Shown: piece after piece, positions 31,850 through 44,870 of the stretch
Numbering within the stretch: position 1 is the stretch's first letter
Layout of the letters: each line of letters starts with the position of its first letter
Assembly (NCBI GenBank): GCA_021234155.1
Contig: JAJEKV010000052.1
Location: 2,660,254-2,724,253 of the forward strand
Reading direction: 5' to 3'
DNA: 64,000 nucleotides
Origin: Isoetes taiwanensis
Taxonomy: Eukaryota > Streptophyta > Lycopodiopsida > Isoetales > Isoetaceae
Position numbers and translations under genes: made by a program
The notes under the pieces: model-generated
The model's input: only the letters and a program-made list of their open reading frames with translations
What the model was told of the DNA's origin: nothing
The model's database searches: none

Positions 31850-33129
31850 GGCACTTTTTCCCCTTACGATTGGTGCATATCTTACAGAGGTAGTTCTTCT
31901 ATTCCATATTTTTCTGCATGTAATCACGGGACAAAATGCTAACATTCTAGTATCTGCTTTGTGTAGCATCTTTTCTTAAAAGGTTTTGGCATGGATTTGA
32001 ACAAGGCATATTGTAGAGCTACAATGATAGTAGGCGAGGCCGTGGCCAATATTTGCGTTGTTGCTACTTTTAGTGTGGTTCTCTTTGTTGCGAATTGGAG
32101 GGACCTAAAAGTAGCTCCTCTGTTTGAGGGTAGATTGCTGGTCTTTGATACGGGCTATCATAGTGTTTTTTATACAGTTCATATGGTCTAGCACTTTGCT
32201 ATGCATCAGAGCTGGTTAGAAAAGGCAGGGTATCATTCAGTCCAATAATGAAGCATTTTGTTTTGCTCATATTTACTGCTTTTGGGGTTGTCAAGACACT
32301 TGCTCTCGCTCTGGATATAATCAAAGGGTCAGATACAATAGGCTCAGTTTTTTACATTCTAGAGTATAAAACAGAAATTGCCTTAGATGATTCAGAGATA
32401 TCAACTTTTACTCATGTTAATGGTGAAATTGGATTAAGACATGCCAGCTTTATTTACCCAACGAGGTATGATATCTTGGTTTTTGAGGATCTGAACTTAA
32501 AAGTCTATGCTGGTAGGAGCATTGCACTTCTGAATCTAGTGGTTCAGGCAAAAGCTCTATTATTGACGTCATAAGCAGATTTTACGATCCAGTATCTGAA
32601 AAGGTTTTGATTGATGTATGGGATATTAAAAGGATAAATCTGAGGTCTTTGGGACAGCATATTGGCTTGTTGCAACATGAGCTACTACTTTTTGCTACTA
32701 TTATATACGAGAACATTCTATATGGTAAACCTAAAGCAACAAAAAGCGAGGTTGTTGAAGCAGCTAAGGCAGTTAACGCTCATACATGCATAAGTGGACT
32801 AACTGATGAATATAAAACAGATGTAGGGAAGATGAGAGTGCAGTTATATGGCGGGCAAAAGCAACGCGTTGCTATTCCAAGGCAGTTTTAAAAAAATCTA
32901 GCAATATTGTTGCTTGATGAAGCTACCGCATTGGTGCATAGTCTGAAAAGATTGTTCATGCTGCACTGGACCGTAGCATGAGTGATAGGACAAAGTGATG
33001 GTAGCACATAGGTTATCTACAATAAAAAATACAGATATTATTGCAGTTCTACAAAGTGGAAAGATGGTTGAGCAATGAAGTCATGATGATCTCATTTTTA
33101 AGTCTGGTACATATATACAAACCTTGTGA
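31850..33129 (+). pseudogene. ABCB (MDR/PGP-type) ABC transporter, C-terminal half
   Basis: Remnant of the second transmembrane domain and second nucleotide-binding domain. Order: PLTIGAYLTE, an intron (31890-31966, GT-AG), HLFLKGFGMDLNKAY, GEAVANICVVATF, SSYGLALCYASELVRKG, FTAFGVVKTLALALDIIKGS, GEIGLRHASFIYPTRYDILVFE. Then come the Walker A SSGSGKS (frame-shifted by 1 nt at ~32538), QHIGLLQHELLLFATIIYEN, signature LYGGQKQRVAIPR (normally LSGGQ), Walker B ILLLDEAT, and the H-loop AHRLSTI. The end KSGTYIQTL is followed by a stop at 33127. At least four frameshifts and several stops make it non-functional. The retained intron shows it is not a simple retrocopy. It abuts the LINE at 31849, which probably cut it. 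Confidence 0.88.
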
Positions 33130-36108
33130 CTTACAAGAAAACAGAAAATAAATTGAAAAAATTGTCAAATTGTGCAATAGAGAATAGATTTACAAGAAAT
33201 AGAGACTGATTTATGTGGATAAGAGCATTATTTTGCATCCTGCAAGGGATCAGGACATGCTTGTTCTCAAGAAGTTAAGAAAGTTCCATGATTTTCAAGA
33301 TGGAGGAAGAATTCTCATGAAGATAATCAATGAGAAAAGAGTTGAAAGCTGCAAAAAATGAAAGCAATTATGAACTTTATTTTGTCACACTTTATCCATT
33401 TTGATCCCTAAAATCTGGTTGGATTTAGAAAATACATCAAACTATTCATGATAGGCCTATGTACCAATTATTTTTTTGAGATAAATGCTAATAATTTTTT
33501 TTCCAATGTTGTAAAAGCGTTGGATTGCAAACAGGAGGCAAATATAAAGAGAATAGAGAGTTCCTCAGTCTATATCTAGGTATTGAAGGCGAAGTCACAT
33601 GGGCTGAAATTGCTGCAACGCTTCTTGGCACGCATGCCAACAACAGCAGCTATTGTTCAAGGGTTGGGCATACGCGGGGCTAGCTGCTCAGGTTTGGGCT
33701 TAGCTGCTCTGATGACAAAGGATCTGTAACAGTGCTGCAGTTTATCATGTGAACTAGCCAACAACCTGCTGCCTAGCTTAAAGCTCAGAATCGCTATTGC
33801 ACAGCTTGGGAAGGCCATATGAACTTGGCATGAGCCACTAAACAGACCGAATTTCAAATGGAAGGTAACTTCTTCTTTTATGATGTATAGATCTCTATGT
33901 TCGTGTTTGCCACGTCCATATTTCATTTTCCATTTTCATTTTGTACCTTGTGTTATCTTTGCAAACAAGTTTGCACTTATAATAAATAGTTAGCTGGCAT
34001 ATTTTATGTTCCATTTTCAGCCGTATCTTGTGTTATCTTTGCAAACAAGTACGCACTTATATTAAACAGTTAAATGTTTGAGATTCAAGGTTGGGCAACT
34101 TGCCTTCCTTTTCTGCCACTTTCCTATCTAGCCGTCTGATTCATAACAACTCCTCTTCCTCCTCCTCTTCCTCATCTTCTAACTTGGAACGATAATTGTG
34201 TGTATTGTTAGTTGTATTATCCAAAGCATTTTTTGCGTGCATAAAATTATTTTAGTAGTGGTTCAAGTCCCCCTTGAGTTCTATGAATTGACTTGCATAG
34301 CTTCGTAATCAAAACTCTTGGGCTAAAAAAATGACACTCTATGCTCAAACAAAAAAGACCCACACGAAATGATGAAACAGAAACGACGCCACAGAAACTA
34401 TGAAAACACACTCTCGGACCACTTGAAGGCAATCCCTCGTGTGCAGCACCTTGTTTTTTTTATATAATAAAAAGTACATAGTACAATGTTTCAATTTTCA
34501 TAAAGAAGAAGAAGAAGAAGAAGAAGAGATTTTAACGTCACGCCATAAAGAACTACTACAGGAGAAGCCTCACCATCTTCATCCTCTATGAACTGAAACT
34601 TATTGGATTGAGCAGCAAGAAAAACAAAAGAGGTATAAGACAGAGGTCATAGAACCTGACTCTCAGTATCTTCTGAATCAAAACGAAGGGGTCGCCCTAT
34701 AGAGGGCGTCTTCCACTTCCAGTATCCATCAAGGAGCCCATACATCCTCGACTGTGTGGAGATCAAGGAGCCCATACATCCTCGACCATATGCAGAAGAC
34801 ACCGTGAAACAATCACCATCACTTCTAAGTGGGATAGGTGGACAAGCATTTTTTTTTTTTTTTGAAGGTAAGAGATTTTTTTATATTATATATAAATAAA
34901 GAAGTACAATGCTTGATGTTAGTAGAGAATTACTACAGGAGTAATCTCGACATCTTCATTTTCTACTAACACAAGCTTACTGATATACATGAAGCCCAAA
35001 TACTGCTCTGATAGCAAATAAGTCTTGATAGCATAAGATCTCCCGTATGGTAACCAGAGTAGCCAAGATGATGCTAGGAAAGAAGGCTCCCGAAAATTCT
35101 TTCAATGTATGAAGAGAAGTAATAAGAAATAAGAAGTGGATGGAGTTATACATCTGCATCAGTATAGCATTAAATTCCAAGCATCTCGACATAGCAGTAT
35201 CGAGTGCACCTATTCCAAGCTTATCAGTACTTAGAATGGAAACCTGTAATTTGGCTTATCAGTACCAAAATCTTACACTCAAACATCAGTATTTGAGCGG
35301 CTATCCAAGTATGATTACTTGAGAAAGCTCCAGGTTTTTGAAAATTTAAATCAAGCATTAGCACTTGAAGAAGCTATTTTCTGCCTTGGCTTAGACAACT
35401 TCGATTCAATCCTTAATACTTCTAAGAAATCCCACAATAAACCTTCTGATTTGAAAGAAAAATCTGATCAAACTTGGTAAACCTGAATCTTTCTGCTAGT
35501 AAGAAAGTACAGGAGAAGAAAATAGCTGCCTCATAGGACAAAATCTCAAAATTAAGAATTTTGATGCTCAAACCAGAAGCAGCTTATCTTACCAGGATAG
35601 TATCAGATCTACTCCACCTTATAGGCCAAGATTCGCCATTTCGGTGTATCTCTGCATGAAAGGAAAAGAATCTGCCTCCCCAAGAACCGTTTGAAAAATG
35701 GAAATGGAAGTAAGGGCTGTCAGATTTGCTTGATTCTTCTCATTCCAGAACAGAAAACATTATGCTTTGGGAAGCAAAGAGGAGAAAAGCCACGTTAGTG
35801 GCATAACACAAAACCTGGAAGGATCCGCCGCGAAGCTACTCCAAGGAAAAAAACATCATAGAAATTGCAAGATTTGCTCCAGAAGCATGCCCAAATCCTC
35901 TGCTAGCATCCGAAATCCTCCCTTGTAAATGTGATGCAGCAGTGCCAGAATGGGAGAGAGAGGGGCGGCCCCTCTCTCACGGCCGCCCTAGCCGCTGAGC
36001 GCCAAGAACGGCATCTCTCCGTGAGCCAAAAAGAATTTGTAGTTTTTTCTTCCTGGACAAGCATTATGACCAAGCTGCATTACTCCTCTTACCATGACAC
36101 TAAAAATA
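33130..36108. other. Repeat debris without a gene
   Basis: No supported gene. TTGTGTTATCTTTGCAAACAAG recurs (split) at 33951 and 34031. A (GAA)8 run sits at 34505-34528, followed by ATTTTAACGTCACGCC, like the 3' end of the SINE at 36109. CAAGGAGCCCATACATCCTCGAC is tandemly doubled at 34730-34788 (split). T15 at 34849 and a matching AGTACAATG...ACTACAGGAG pair (34480-34560, 34905-34945) suggest two diverged retroelement tails on the minus strand. A GC-rich inverted word, GGGGCGGCCCC, lies at 35952. Confidence 0.5.
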
Positions 36109-36333
36109 TGATAGATAGATAGATAGATAGTATTTTAACGTCACACCACTAGGCAGCATCCAACTGGACATGTGACCACACTATATTGCTTGGTTGGGCC
36201 CTGCCCCCAACCACTTTACATTGCGTCTGTGGGTTTTGACACCCAACAGTTCAGAGTGCGATTCTGGGCAGTCTCGAACTCGAGACCTATAGTTGCTAGA
36301 TCTAGTGTGTTACCACTAGACTAAATGCCCAAA
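36109..36333 (-). mobile_element. tRNA-derived SINE
   Basis: Read on the minus strand from about 36333: GGGCATTTAGTCTAGTGGTA contains a polymerase III A box (TAGTCTAGTGG), and about 35 bp later GGTCTCGAGTTCGAGACT forms a B box in a T-arm-like hairpin. The body ends in GTGACGTTAAAATA followed by a (CTAT)n tail, which appears on the plus strand as GATA repeats (36109-36131). Related tails, GACGTTAAAA, occur at 34530 and 39634. Confidence 0.78.
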
Positions 36334-38332
36334 TAGATCAGTGTTAGGAGAGCAACCTATCACTCTGCTCATAGAAGCTACCCCTGCTTCTTGAATCCTA
36401 GTTTCTCATCTCATAAGCAAGCAAATTATCCTGTACATTAAATTGTATCAGATGTTGTATTGTCGGGGTAAATATTCAACCTGAGACTGGCTAGACAAAG
36501 CATATACCCAGCTACCAGACTCCTCCTTTTAAAGCTCGGTGCAAGATGTATAGATATCAGTAAAACCCTAGCTCAGCAATCCAATCCAATCTAATCCATT
36601 CAACCTACTTGCATTACAAGCTAAAGCGGACCAAAATTGCATAAGTACCTGATCTTTATCTGAACCACAAATTTAGTCTTTTCACTAGCAAGAAAGGGTA
36701 AAAATAAACAAGGGCATTCCAAATCACTTCAAGATTTATTTCCTTAAATAAGCTTACTCAGAAAGAACTCAAAGACTTGACCTGCTTCAATTTGTATCAA
36801 TTCAACCTATATTTTTCCAATCTATCCCAGATCGACTCAGCCACAGAAAAATCCCATACCAGGGAAGGGCCTACGAAGTTTATCCCCCAATTGGGACTTG
36901 GATGGGCCAAAGCTACTTCATTGTTCTAAACTTCTAAATCTAACATTTAAAGTCCACCATTGTCCTTCTTAGAGACGGTTGGAAATTGCAAAGGATTTAA
37001 TGAATAGTAGTCCCACGGAACGGATGAAAATGCAATGATGCTGCTAATTCTCTATTATTATATCAGCTCTATTACATTCCATCATCTATAGCATATCATT
37101 GTCTATGATTTTAGCAATGGTATGGTATATCGATTGAATAATCTAAGGAGAGAGTAAGTCCTGCAAGAGAATTAATGGACATTTTACGTTTCCCATTTGC
37201 AAGGCTAATACTATTGTTATCTACAATCAAAGTGCCACACTTCAACCAATGCTTGTTTCGAAAAAGATGAAAAACGAGAGCCAGCTGACAAACTATTGCA
37301 TCTATCCAAACATGTGCACATCATTGTAGAATTGAAACAGGTCAATGGGACAGTGAGCCACGTGAAACTAGGATTTCTCAGTGTTGTGACATGGGAATAA
37401 GATGGGCACTTTTACTCTTCAAATATGTCCAGATCAGAGCAAAATATGTGGATCCGATTCAACCTAATGAGCCATTACATGTACTTTTGCAAATACCTGG
37501 TATTCACATTTCCCTCCAACATTGATGGTATACTATGTACATATTCATCAACAAGCTTATTATTGTCAAGGTTTTTCCCTCAAAAACCCTATGGAATGGG
37601 GTTTTTTTGCAATCCTGTGTAGTACTCTGCTCTTTTTGTACTGGATCCCATAGATTGAACCCATCTTGCCTCAAGTTTGACTATTTCTAAAGTGATCTTC
37701 CCTCACGATCTGCTATAGCTTCTTCTCCAGTTTCTCAAACTTTTTTCCATGCAATGATTTGGCATCCAAATCACAATTGGAGCTTCAACAACCATCTGAT
37801 ACGATTCTTGTATCTATTTTTTAAATTTGGTTTTTCTGACAGGTGAGAAACTTTTAAGGTTTTTTTCCAGATTCATGTTTCTAAGGTTATAGTAGTTTTT
37901 ATTTTCGGTTCTCCAAAACTCATGCATTTCAGTTCTACTATGAATTCAAAATGCATTTTTGAGCCCGATGGGTTATCTCCCAGTCTTCATGGATTCTTAT
38001 CTTGGGATGACTCATCCTCGGCATGCCTGCCATGGTTGCAGATGCATTTCTGGAGATAAGATTTCAGTTATGCAGCATGATGCGAACATGGATTACGATT
38101 TTTAAGGTACTTCGGCTGGGTATTATCATCGATATGCACTGTATAGGTAGCACAGGCAGTCCGTGAAAAATTCTTGGTGGTATGTAGATGCAAGCTTTGA
38201 GCCTTTCTATGCAACTTTTTATGGAAGTAGATTCTTTTGTTTTTGGCCAAATTTGATTTTGAAGGTGCCATATTGCATTTGAGAGAGGATGAGGCTGAGA
38301 GGACGAAATTGAGAGCGATCTGCATGGCAAGT
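36334..38332. other. No recognisable gene
   Basis: AT-rich DNA with no convincing exon. 37570-37660 (AGGTTTTTCCCTC...GGGGTTTTTTTGCAATCC, then CCCATAG) resembles 39532-39630, probably pieces of one SINE-like family. Confidence 0.45.
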
Positions 38333-38849
38333 ATGACATATTTAACAAAATTTGGACTTATTCAAATCTAATAAATGTACTTCAAGAATGCCATGATAAT
38401 ATCATATGTATTTCTAGCTCTTATTAATTTTAATAATTTGTTAGATTTATCTTTAGATCGAAAATATGATACTTACTAAAGTTTAAAGTGTTTTCTAAAC
38501 TAATTCTCGCTTTCATCGATTTAAAATTAAATTTTCTTCTAAAATAACTCTGTATTTTCATCGATTTAAAATGCTATTCTTTTCAAAATATTTAAAGAAA
38601 GTTTTAGATTGACATTAATTAAATGATTACGTTTATGTTTAATAAAAAATTAATAGTTTATTATTAATTAAAAATATATTATATTTCATCAATAATAAAT
38701 CATGCAATAGTTATTATTAAACCAATAACTTTATATCATTTAATTAATCTATTAAAGCATATTTGATCTTCTCAAAGCATATTTGATCTTCTCAAAGCAT
38801 ATTTGATCTATTAAATCTGAATAAGTCCAAATTTTGTTGAATATGTCAT
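38333..38849. mobile_element. AT-rich MITE, complete copy (517 bp)
   Basis: Inverted termini extend over 40 bp, beginning ATGACATATTTAACAAAATT on the left and the equivalent on the right with few mismatches. Three tandem CTCAAAGCATATTTGAT units lie at 38767-38815. No coding capacity. Confidence 0.82.
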
Positions 38850-39212
38850 CTTAGATGTTTAACACTTAAGATTACTGTAATGCTCCTTTATTCCTACAAA
38901 CTTACCAAGGTACGTAGCCGTCAATGCAAGGCAAAACATTATTAAAGTATGGAAGGTCCCTTGAAGTCCAAGCCTCGTTGACATCACGTCCGACTTCCGA
39001 CTTGCTACTTGTATAGCTATGTTAACTGGAGATAAAGCGTTTGACTCCCAACGAAACGCGTGATCCTCCACAAAAGGTATCCATCTTCTAGGAAGGAAAA
39101 ATCGAAATATAAATAAAAAATGGTATATATAATATAATAAATAAACAAAACAATTATCAGCGCACCTCACGCAAGTTGCAAAAAGGGAGGTTTTTGTGCC
39201 TCTGCAGGCCAG

Positions 39213-40001
39213 ATGTCTAAACTAATTCTCGATTTCATCGATTTAGAGTTAAATTTTGCTATTAATTAGATTGACATTAATTAAATGATTACGTTTATGT
39301 TTAATAAAAAATGAATAATTTATTATTAATTAAATGTCAATGCATTTTATTTCATCAATAATAAATTATTCAATAGTTATTATTAAACCAATAACTTTAT
39401 ATCATTTACTTAATTTCAACATAAAACTTTTCTCAAAGTATTTTTTATAAGTGTAAAAGTTTGTAAATTGTGAAATTCTTATAATAGTTTCAAGTCATTA
39501 TCTCCGATTGTCTAGTATCATCATTACTGCAAAGGTTTTTCCCTTGAAAACCTTTCGAGGCAGGGGTTTTTTAATCCTAGTAGTAATGATTGTACTAGCC
39601 CATTGTATGGGTCCCATGACCTATTGGTCCGTGGACGTTAAAAAATCTATTCTATTCTATTCTATTCTATTCTATCCTATTCTATTCTATTATCAAACCA
39701 TCAAATTTCATTTAATTATCATGATTGCTAAATTTTGAATCTGTTGAATCATTAAAAATTAAATTTTTTATATTCTTGAAATGTCTAATTCTAAATAGAT
39801 TCAAATGAAAATTAGTTTGGAAATCAAGTTAATTCTTTGATAACCCTTATTGTTTTAATTTAAAGATAAACTTATATAATCAAAATTTATAAAAATTATA
39901 ACAATCAAGAAGAATCAAACAATACATAAATTCTTATAATGGCGTTCTTGAAGTGTTATCTATTAAATCTGAATAAGTCCAAATTTTGTTGAATATGTCA
40001 T
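39213..40001. mobile_element. Second copy of the same MITE, left-truncated and interrupted
   Basis: 39217-39410 matches 38500-38750 (CTAAACTAATTCTCG, TTAATTAAATGATTACG) and 39961-40001 matches the right terminus. The insert at 39527-39700 splits it. Confidence 0.78.
39527..39700 (+). mobile_element. SINE-like insertion ending in (CTATT)n
   Basis: Starts near CAAAGGTTTTTCCC, includes TTGTACTAGCCCATTGTATGGGTCCCATG, (split) and ends GGACGTTAAAAAAT followed by about ten TCTAT units (39645-39690). The tail matches the SINE at 36109 in orientation and wording; A and B boxes are not evident. Confidence 0.5.
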
Positions 40002-40359
40002 AAGTATTGTTTACACATACAGATGACATGATGTAGAGACAAAGTTATGGGATGTATATGTGTAATGATTATCAGAATTTCTAGGCCCGCTAAAACCCCC
40101 GTGCGGGATTCTGTGCAGGATGAGCTGGATGGTTTGGAGCAGATAATAGATGTACGCATTCAATAAAAGCATCTAGAAGCTAGCAAGTGCAGATGACTCA
40201 TAAGTCTTCTCATAGTCAAATTTGATAATAGGTATGCATTCTACAATTATTCCTTTCGGAGTATGCAATTCTTGATTAGGAAAATGGATTCATTATGACT
40301 TTACTTAATTATGTGGATTGCAAGCTGCTAGATATATGATTCCAAGCTAAGGATTTTCT

Positions 40360-40670
40360 TCTTACCATTTCCTTTTATGTGCAATGAAGCATGCTTGAGA
40401 AAATGCATACTTTGCCCATCCCTTTTGGCTATTGGTTCGATTAGGACTTCCCTTTTGCATTTTTTTGCTTTCGTAGTTGTTGTTTGCCCAATGGTAATCT
40501 GTTGAATAGGTAGTAGGCACATTGCATACGGTGTCAGAGACTATATGGTCTAAAAGCCCTTTGTGTGCAGGATTCTGTGGCAGCCATTTCCTTTTATGTG
40601 CAATGAAATGTGCTTTGAAAATGCATATATACTTTGCCCATCCTATTTGGCCATTGGTTCCATTTGTAAA
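40360..40670. repeat. Direct duplication of ~85 bp
   Basis: CCATTTCCTTTTATGTGCAATGAA...TTTGCCCATCC...TTGG occurs at 40366-40440 and again at 40577-40660, about 85% alike. Confidence 0.8.
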
Positions 40671-40699
40671 ATATTGAATACAGAATATGGAATGCATGC

Positions 40700-42552
40700 A
40701 GAAAAAGCATGCAATGATCCTCAAGCTTAGTGCACAAAAATGTTACAATGTAAAAAATGGTCCATTGCTAAAATATTACAATGTAAGAAATGGTCTATTG
40801 CTGCTTAAGGAACTATTAGGAGCGTTATTCAATCATCTAAGGTAAGTTTAGGTCACACCTGCAATTATCTCTTTTATCACTTATATAGCTAGGTAGATCA
40901 TGAGATTTCAGATTATAGAGTTTTGAATAAGATTTTCCAATAATTATAGATGGCCAAGAGACTAGACCTCTTGCAGGCTTACGGTTGTGTATATATTTGG
41001 TCTCATAGACTCTATGTAGAATTGTTTCTTACAAGAAGCACAATTTCATTCAGATTGCAGGTCACCAGCATGCTTTGGCATAAGAGTCATATTTGTCTTC
41101 ATCCAGCAATGGACATAATTGCAAAGCCACTTTATGTCAGTCTTTTTATGGTCTGTTCTCTACTTTGTATCATGTTTTTACATTATTATTTTAAAAAGCT
41201 GTTTCACAATAATTCTACATATAAGAGGCTATGATTGTTGTTTGGAGGATCCAATCTTCCTTATCATCTAATTATTTATGTATTGTAATGTTGTAGGCAT
41301 TTTTCTGGACATTTTTCTAGCTTATGCCCCACAAAGAAGCATGTTGGGTATATTTCCACATTAGTATGTTCTTTATCTCATACCCATAATACTTCTTTGA
41401 AGAGCAAGATTGCAAGCTGTGGTCAGGTTCTGAGGAAGATACATCCAAGATTCTTTGCCTGGAAAGATGTCACATCTTGCCCAATGCTACATTGAATTTT
41501 AAGATCAATGTAATTTTTGAAATTTGCGAATCTTAGAACAACTAGCGTCCAAGGTTATTGAAAGTTATTTCTAAGGGATTTATGACTGCTATAGGTACAA
41601 TAGTAGGCCCTGTTGCTCTTATCTGTTTAGATGGTCGAAACTTGCATTTGTGCACTTATAAGGTGTATGTTGGTTGCCACAAAGAATCACTGAAGAATCA
41701 CATTTGCTTTCCAAGAACATTCTATCCTCTTGGCTATGTACAGATATATAGGAATTTGGATGTGTCCTACAACTAATGTGATAGCGCCATAATTATTTAC
41801 AATGGGGGTCCGAGGACTGATGGGAGGAGATGTCATGCTTTTATATTTATTGGTGGCATTGAATGGCATCCTATTGCAGATCATTCAGAGCAATTTGGAA
41901 CATTGCATTACAAATATGCATTGTTCATATGGATTTTCTTCTGCAGCTCAACGTACACTGCTCAATGTCTTCTACTTGGAGCTCTCCACGACAAGAGACA
42001 TAGCTATATTGAATTGTACAATATGTTCGTTGTGTGATATTTTGGTTGGCTCCATCAAATTTCTCTCTGTAGATGTAGAGTAATGCTGGCATTTGTAATT
42101 CTTTTTTGCTAGCATCATGTGATAACCATTCAGAACTCCACCTTTGATGCACAACTCTCATTCAGGCATGGGGTTTAATGCTTATTAATAAGTTTGAACT
42201 ATGGGAATATATCTTGCAACCTTGCATAATCATCCTACAAAAAATATGCTAGAAAAAAAATCATTCATGATCTTTTATACAAATGTGAATGGCCTATGAG
42301 CAAAAATGATACTCTAATGTGAAAATTGACTTTCTCAAGATGCACCTTTATTGCACAAATTTAAAGTGTTGCACAAACAAAAACTTCCATTCATTGAATG
42401 CATACTCTCACGAACCTTTGTAAACATAGAACATAACTCTAAATGATACAATCTAACCTTATCTCCCTTCTCCCATTTTATTCTTTCAAATTTAGCAAGG
42501 TGTTCTGAAGATGTCTACAACTTCATGGCTACATATAATATAGTCATATTTA
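40700..42552. other. Gene-poor interval ending in a Helitron 3' terminus
   Basis: No recognisable domain in the short open frames (for example 40950-41234, 41558-41776, 41802-42083). Probably Helitron interior, because it leads into the terminus at 42553. Confidence 0.4.
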
Positions 42553-42582
42553 TGCCCGGCAACGTCGGGCACACATTACTAG
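42553..42582 (+). mobile_element. Helitron 3' terminus 1
   Basis: Hairpin TGCCCG-GCAACGT-CGGGCA (42553-42571), then CACATTACTAG ending in CTAG, followed by T. This is the CTRR-plus-hairpin end of plant Helitrons. Confidence 0.78.
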
Positions 42583-42589
42583 TTGTTTT

Positions 42590-43735
42590 TTAATCTGACC
42601 TTCACATCATCAATCACATAGCTTTTGCTTTTGTTGTGTTCTTTTCAACAGTTTTAATTACAAGCCTTGGAAGGACAATGGCAAAAAACAACAAGGCAGG
42701 AGATGCCAGAATGATGCAAGAACCGTGCAAGGGTTGTCGGATTTGATGCAGATAATGGGATTTCATGCTCCAGGCAATGGCATAACTAGAGTTTGCAAGA
42801 ATAGGGAACAAAGTATTTTAGGAATATTCAAAAGATTATTGCGATATAGCCATAATAGCCACAATTAGATCCAATGGGCGGGCACAGTGGGATTCATATG
42901 ACTTGCAAAGGACCCGAGTTTAAATTTATTCATTGTCAAAATTTGCATGATCTTGAACCACAATATTCCCAACTCCAACTTCATGCATATGCTTTTATAA
43001 TAAATGGCCAAGTGGGCCATAGGCCACATTGACATGCCAAAATGTGGCCCAGTTGGCCATTGAGAAAATGGAAAAGATAGTTGGGTCCGACACTAGTCAA
43101 TTGCCACTATGTGGTACAATACACATTTCATTTTTCCTCAAATTTTCCAGCGCTTTTCCTTGTTTGCCCTCATTTTTTCGATCGTCTTATTTATCAACCA
43201 CGATCATGTTTGAACAAAAAAAAATACACAGGGTTTTCGTGGACTTAACCAATTTTTTCGTGAGTGTCATGTTAAAGCCATATCGAGGGAAAAAATACAC
43301 GGAGTTTTTTTTTATTTCATGCTGGTTCAAACATGAGCGTGGTTGTACTATTCTATTGTTAAATAAGACGCTCATCATTCTTTACCCAATGATGTACTTG
43401 CAACCACTTTATCAATGATACAAGTACACATTCCCAACGAACTTCCGTATATAGTTTATGGCTTTTGTGTTTACAGAAATGGGCTCAAGGCTACGTGTGC
43501 CCATTACGAACCGACTTTTTGTTATATGGATTATGGCTTTCGTGTTGTAGAAATTGTCTCATGTTAAATGTTTTTATTTGTGTTATGCACCATCTGACTA
43601 TTGGAATATTATGAAATGCTAGTTATGCATGTTCTTAGGGAAGAAATATACTACCTTGAGTATAAGTGACATGAAAAGCAATTGATTTAGTTTTACTGCT
43701 CCCTATATTATGTAGAGTAACAATATACAACCAAA
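42590..43735. other. No recognisable gene
   Basis: Short open frames only. An ACAC(A/G)G(A/G)GTTTT motif with neighbouring AAAAAATACAC repeats at 43216-43300. Confidence 0.4.
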
Positions 43736-43739
43736 AGTA

Positions 43740-44870
43740 ACTACTCGCGTTTATGTATGTATAATTCCATCTAGATTTTCAAGAGTTACAAACAAATCTA
43801 GGGCACATAATGGTAAATTGCCTCTTGCATCACTATTGGTATAACATAAATTCTCCGAAGGAGATGAATTTGCAAAAGTTGTCTAAAGAATTAACCACAT
43901 GGGGAAAACAATATCCAGGATTCCTCTCAATTGACAATGTTGGGTGAACGACATAATTAGGCTACATGAAACATTGCCACTTTCATTTCAATATCCACTT
44001 TCACAATATCGACACCTGTATTTAAACATTATACTAGCCCAACGCTAAATATGCATGTCAATGATTACAATATGATCTATAAATTTGGGTATATATGCAC
44101 CAACAAAGCACCTTTAAGCAATGTAGTTTGAATATTCTTTACTATCCCATATAGCATAATGCAAATAATGTTGTTCTTTTATTACTCTTTGTCTTCGTGG
44201 ACGACATATCACATCTCCACCGGCAAGTTGCTAAGTGTACAGAATTCGCAAGTTTCAAAAGTCGAGTCTGTTCATTCACTGTTTCTGTCGTATAGCATTG
44301 ACATGGAAATTTATGTCCTTTCTTAGTTCATTTCTTGGAAAGACTAAGCAATAAATTCCCTATCAAGAACTTAGGCCTTTTTCCACAGTAGTCCCAAAAT
44401 ACTACTACCATATACAATATACGACACTATTTGTGACTCAGGGCTAAAAATGAGACACATAAACTTGAACTTGCTTTTCCACTGCATGGTAGTCTATGAC
44501 ACCACTAAAATATTAGTGGAAAACCATGAAAAAATAATTAGTTATGTATTCAAATAAGACTAGATGTTTCTATTTTATGGTGGGGGAAATCCCCCGGAAT
44601 AAAATAACACTCCATTTACAATCCAAACCTATTCCGAACCTAAATAAGACATCTCTTATTTTCATAGTGGAAAAGTGATTTTCTTTTAGGGCAATAGATG
44701 GCCAAATATCATTTGATAAAATATGTGTCTGTCCATTCAAGTCTGTTCATTCACTGTTTCTGTCGTATAGCATTGACATGGAAATTTATGTCCTTTCTTA
44801 GTTCATTTCTTGGAAAGACTAAGCAATAAATTCCCTATCAAGAACTTAGGCCCTTTTCCACAGTTATCTT
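43740..44870. repeat. Rearranged pieces of the 5.3-7.0 kb block
   Basis: 43740-43885 matches 5640-5845 (the flank just beyond GPI-protein copy 1); 44095-44190 matches 5342-5440; 44205-44370 matches 6783-6970. 44735-44870 is a second copy of 44265-44385, almost identical. GPI-protein copy 1 itself is missing here. Confidence 0.82.

Noticed and set aside
33540-33930. Further ABCB-like coding sequence
   Set aside because: Weak resemblance only; the homology can be followed with confidence to the stop at 33127.
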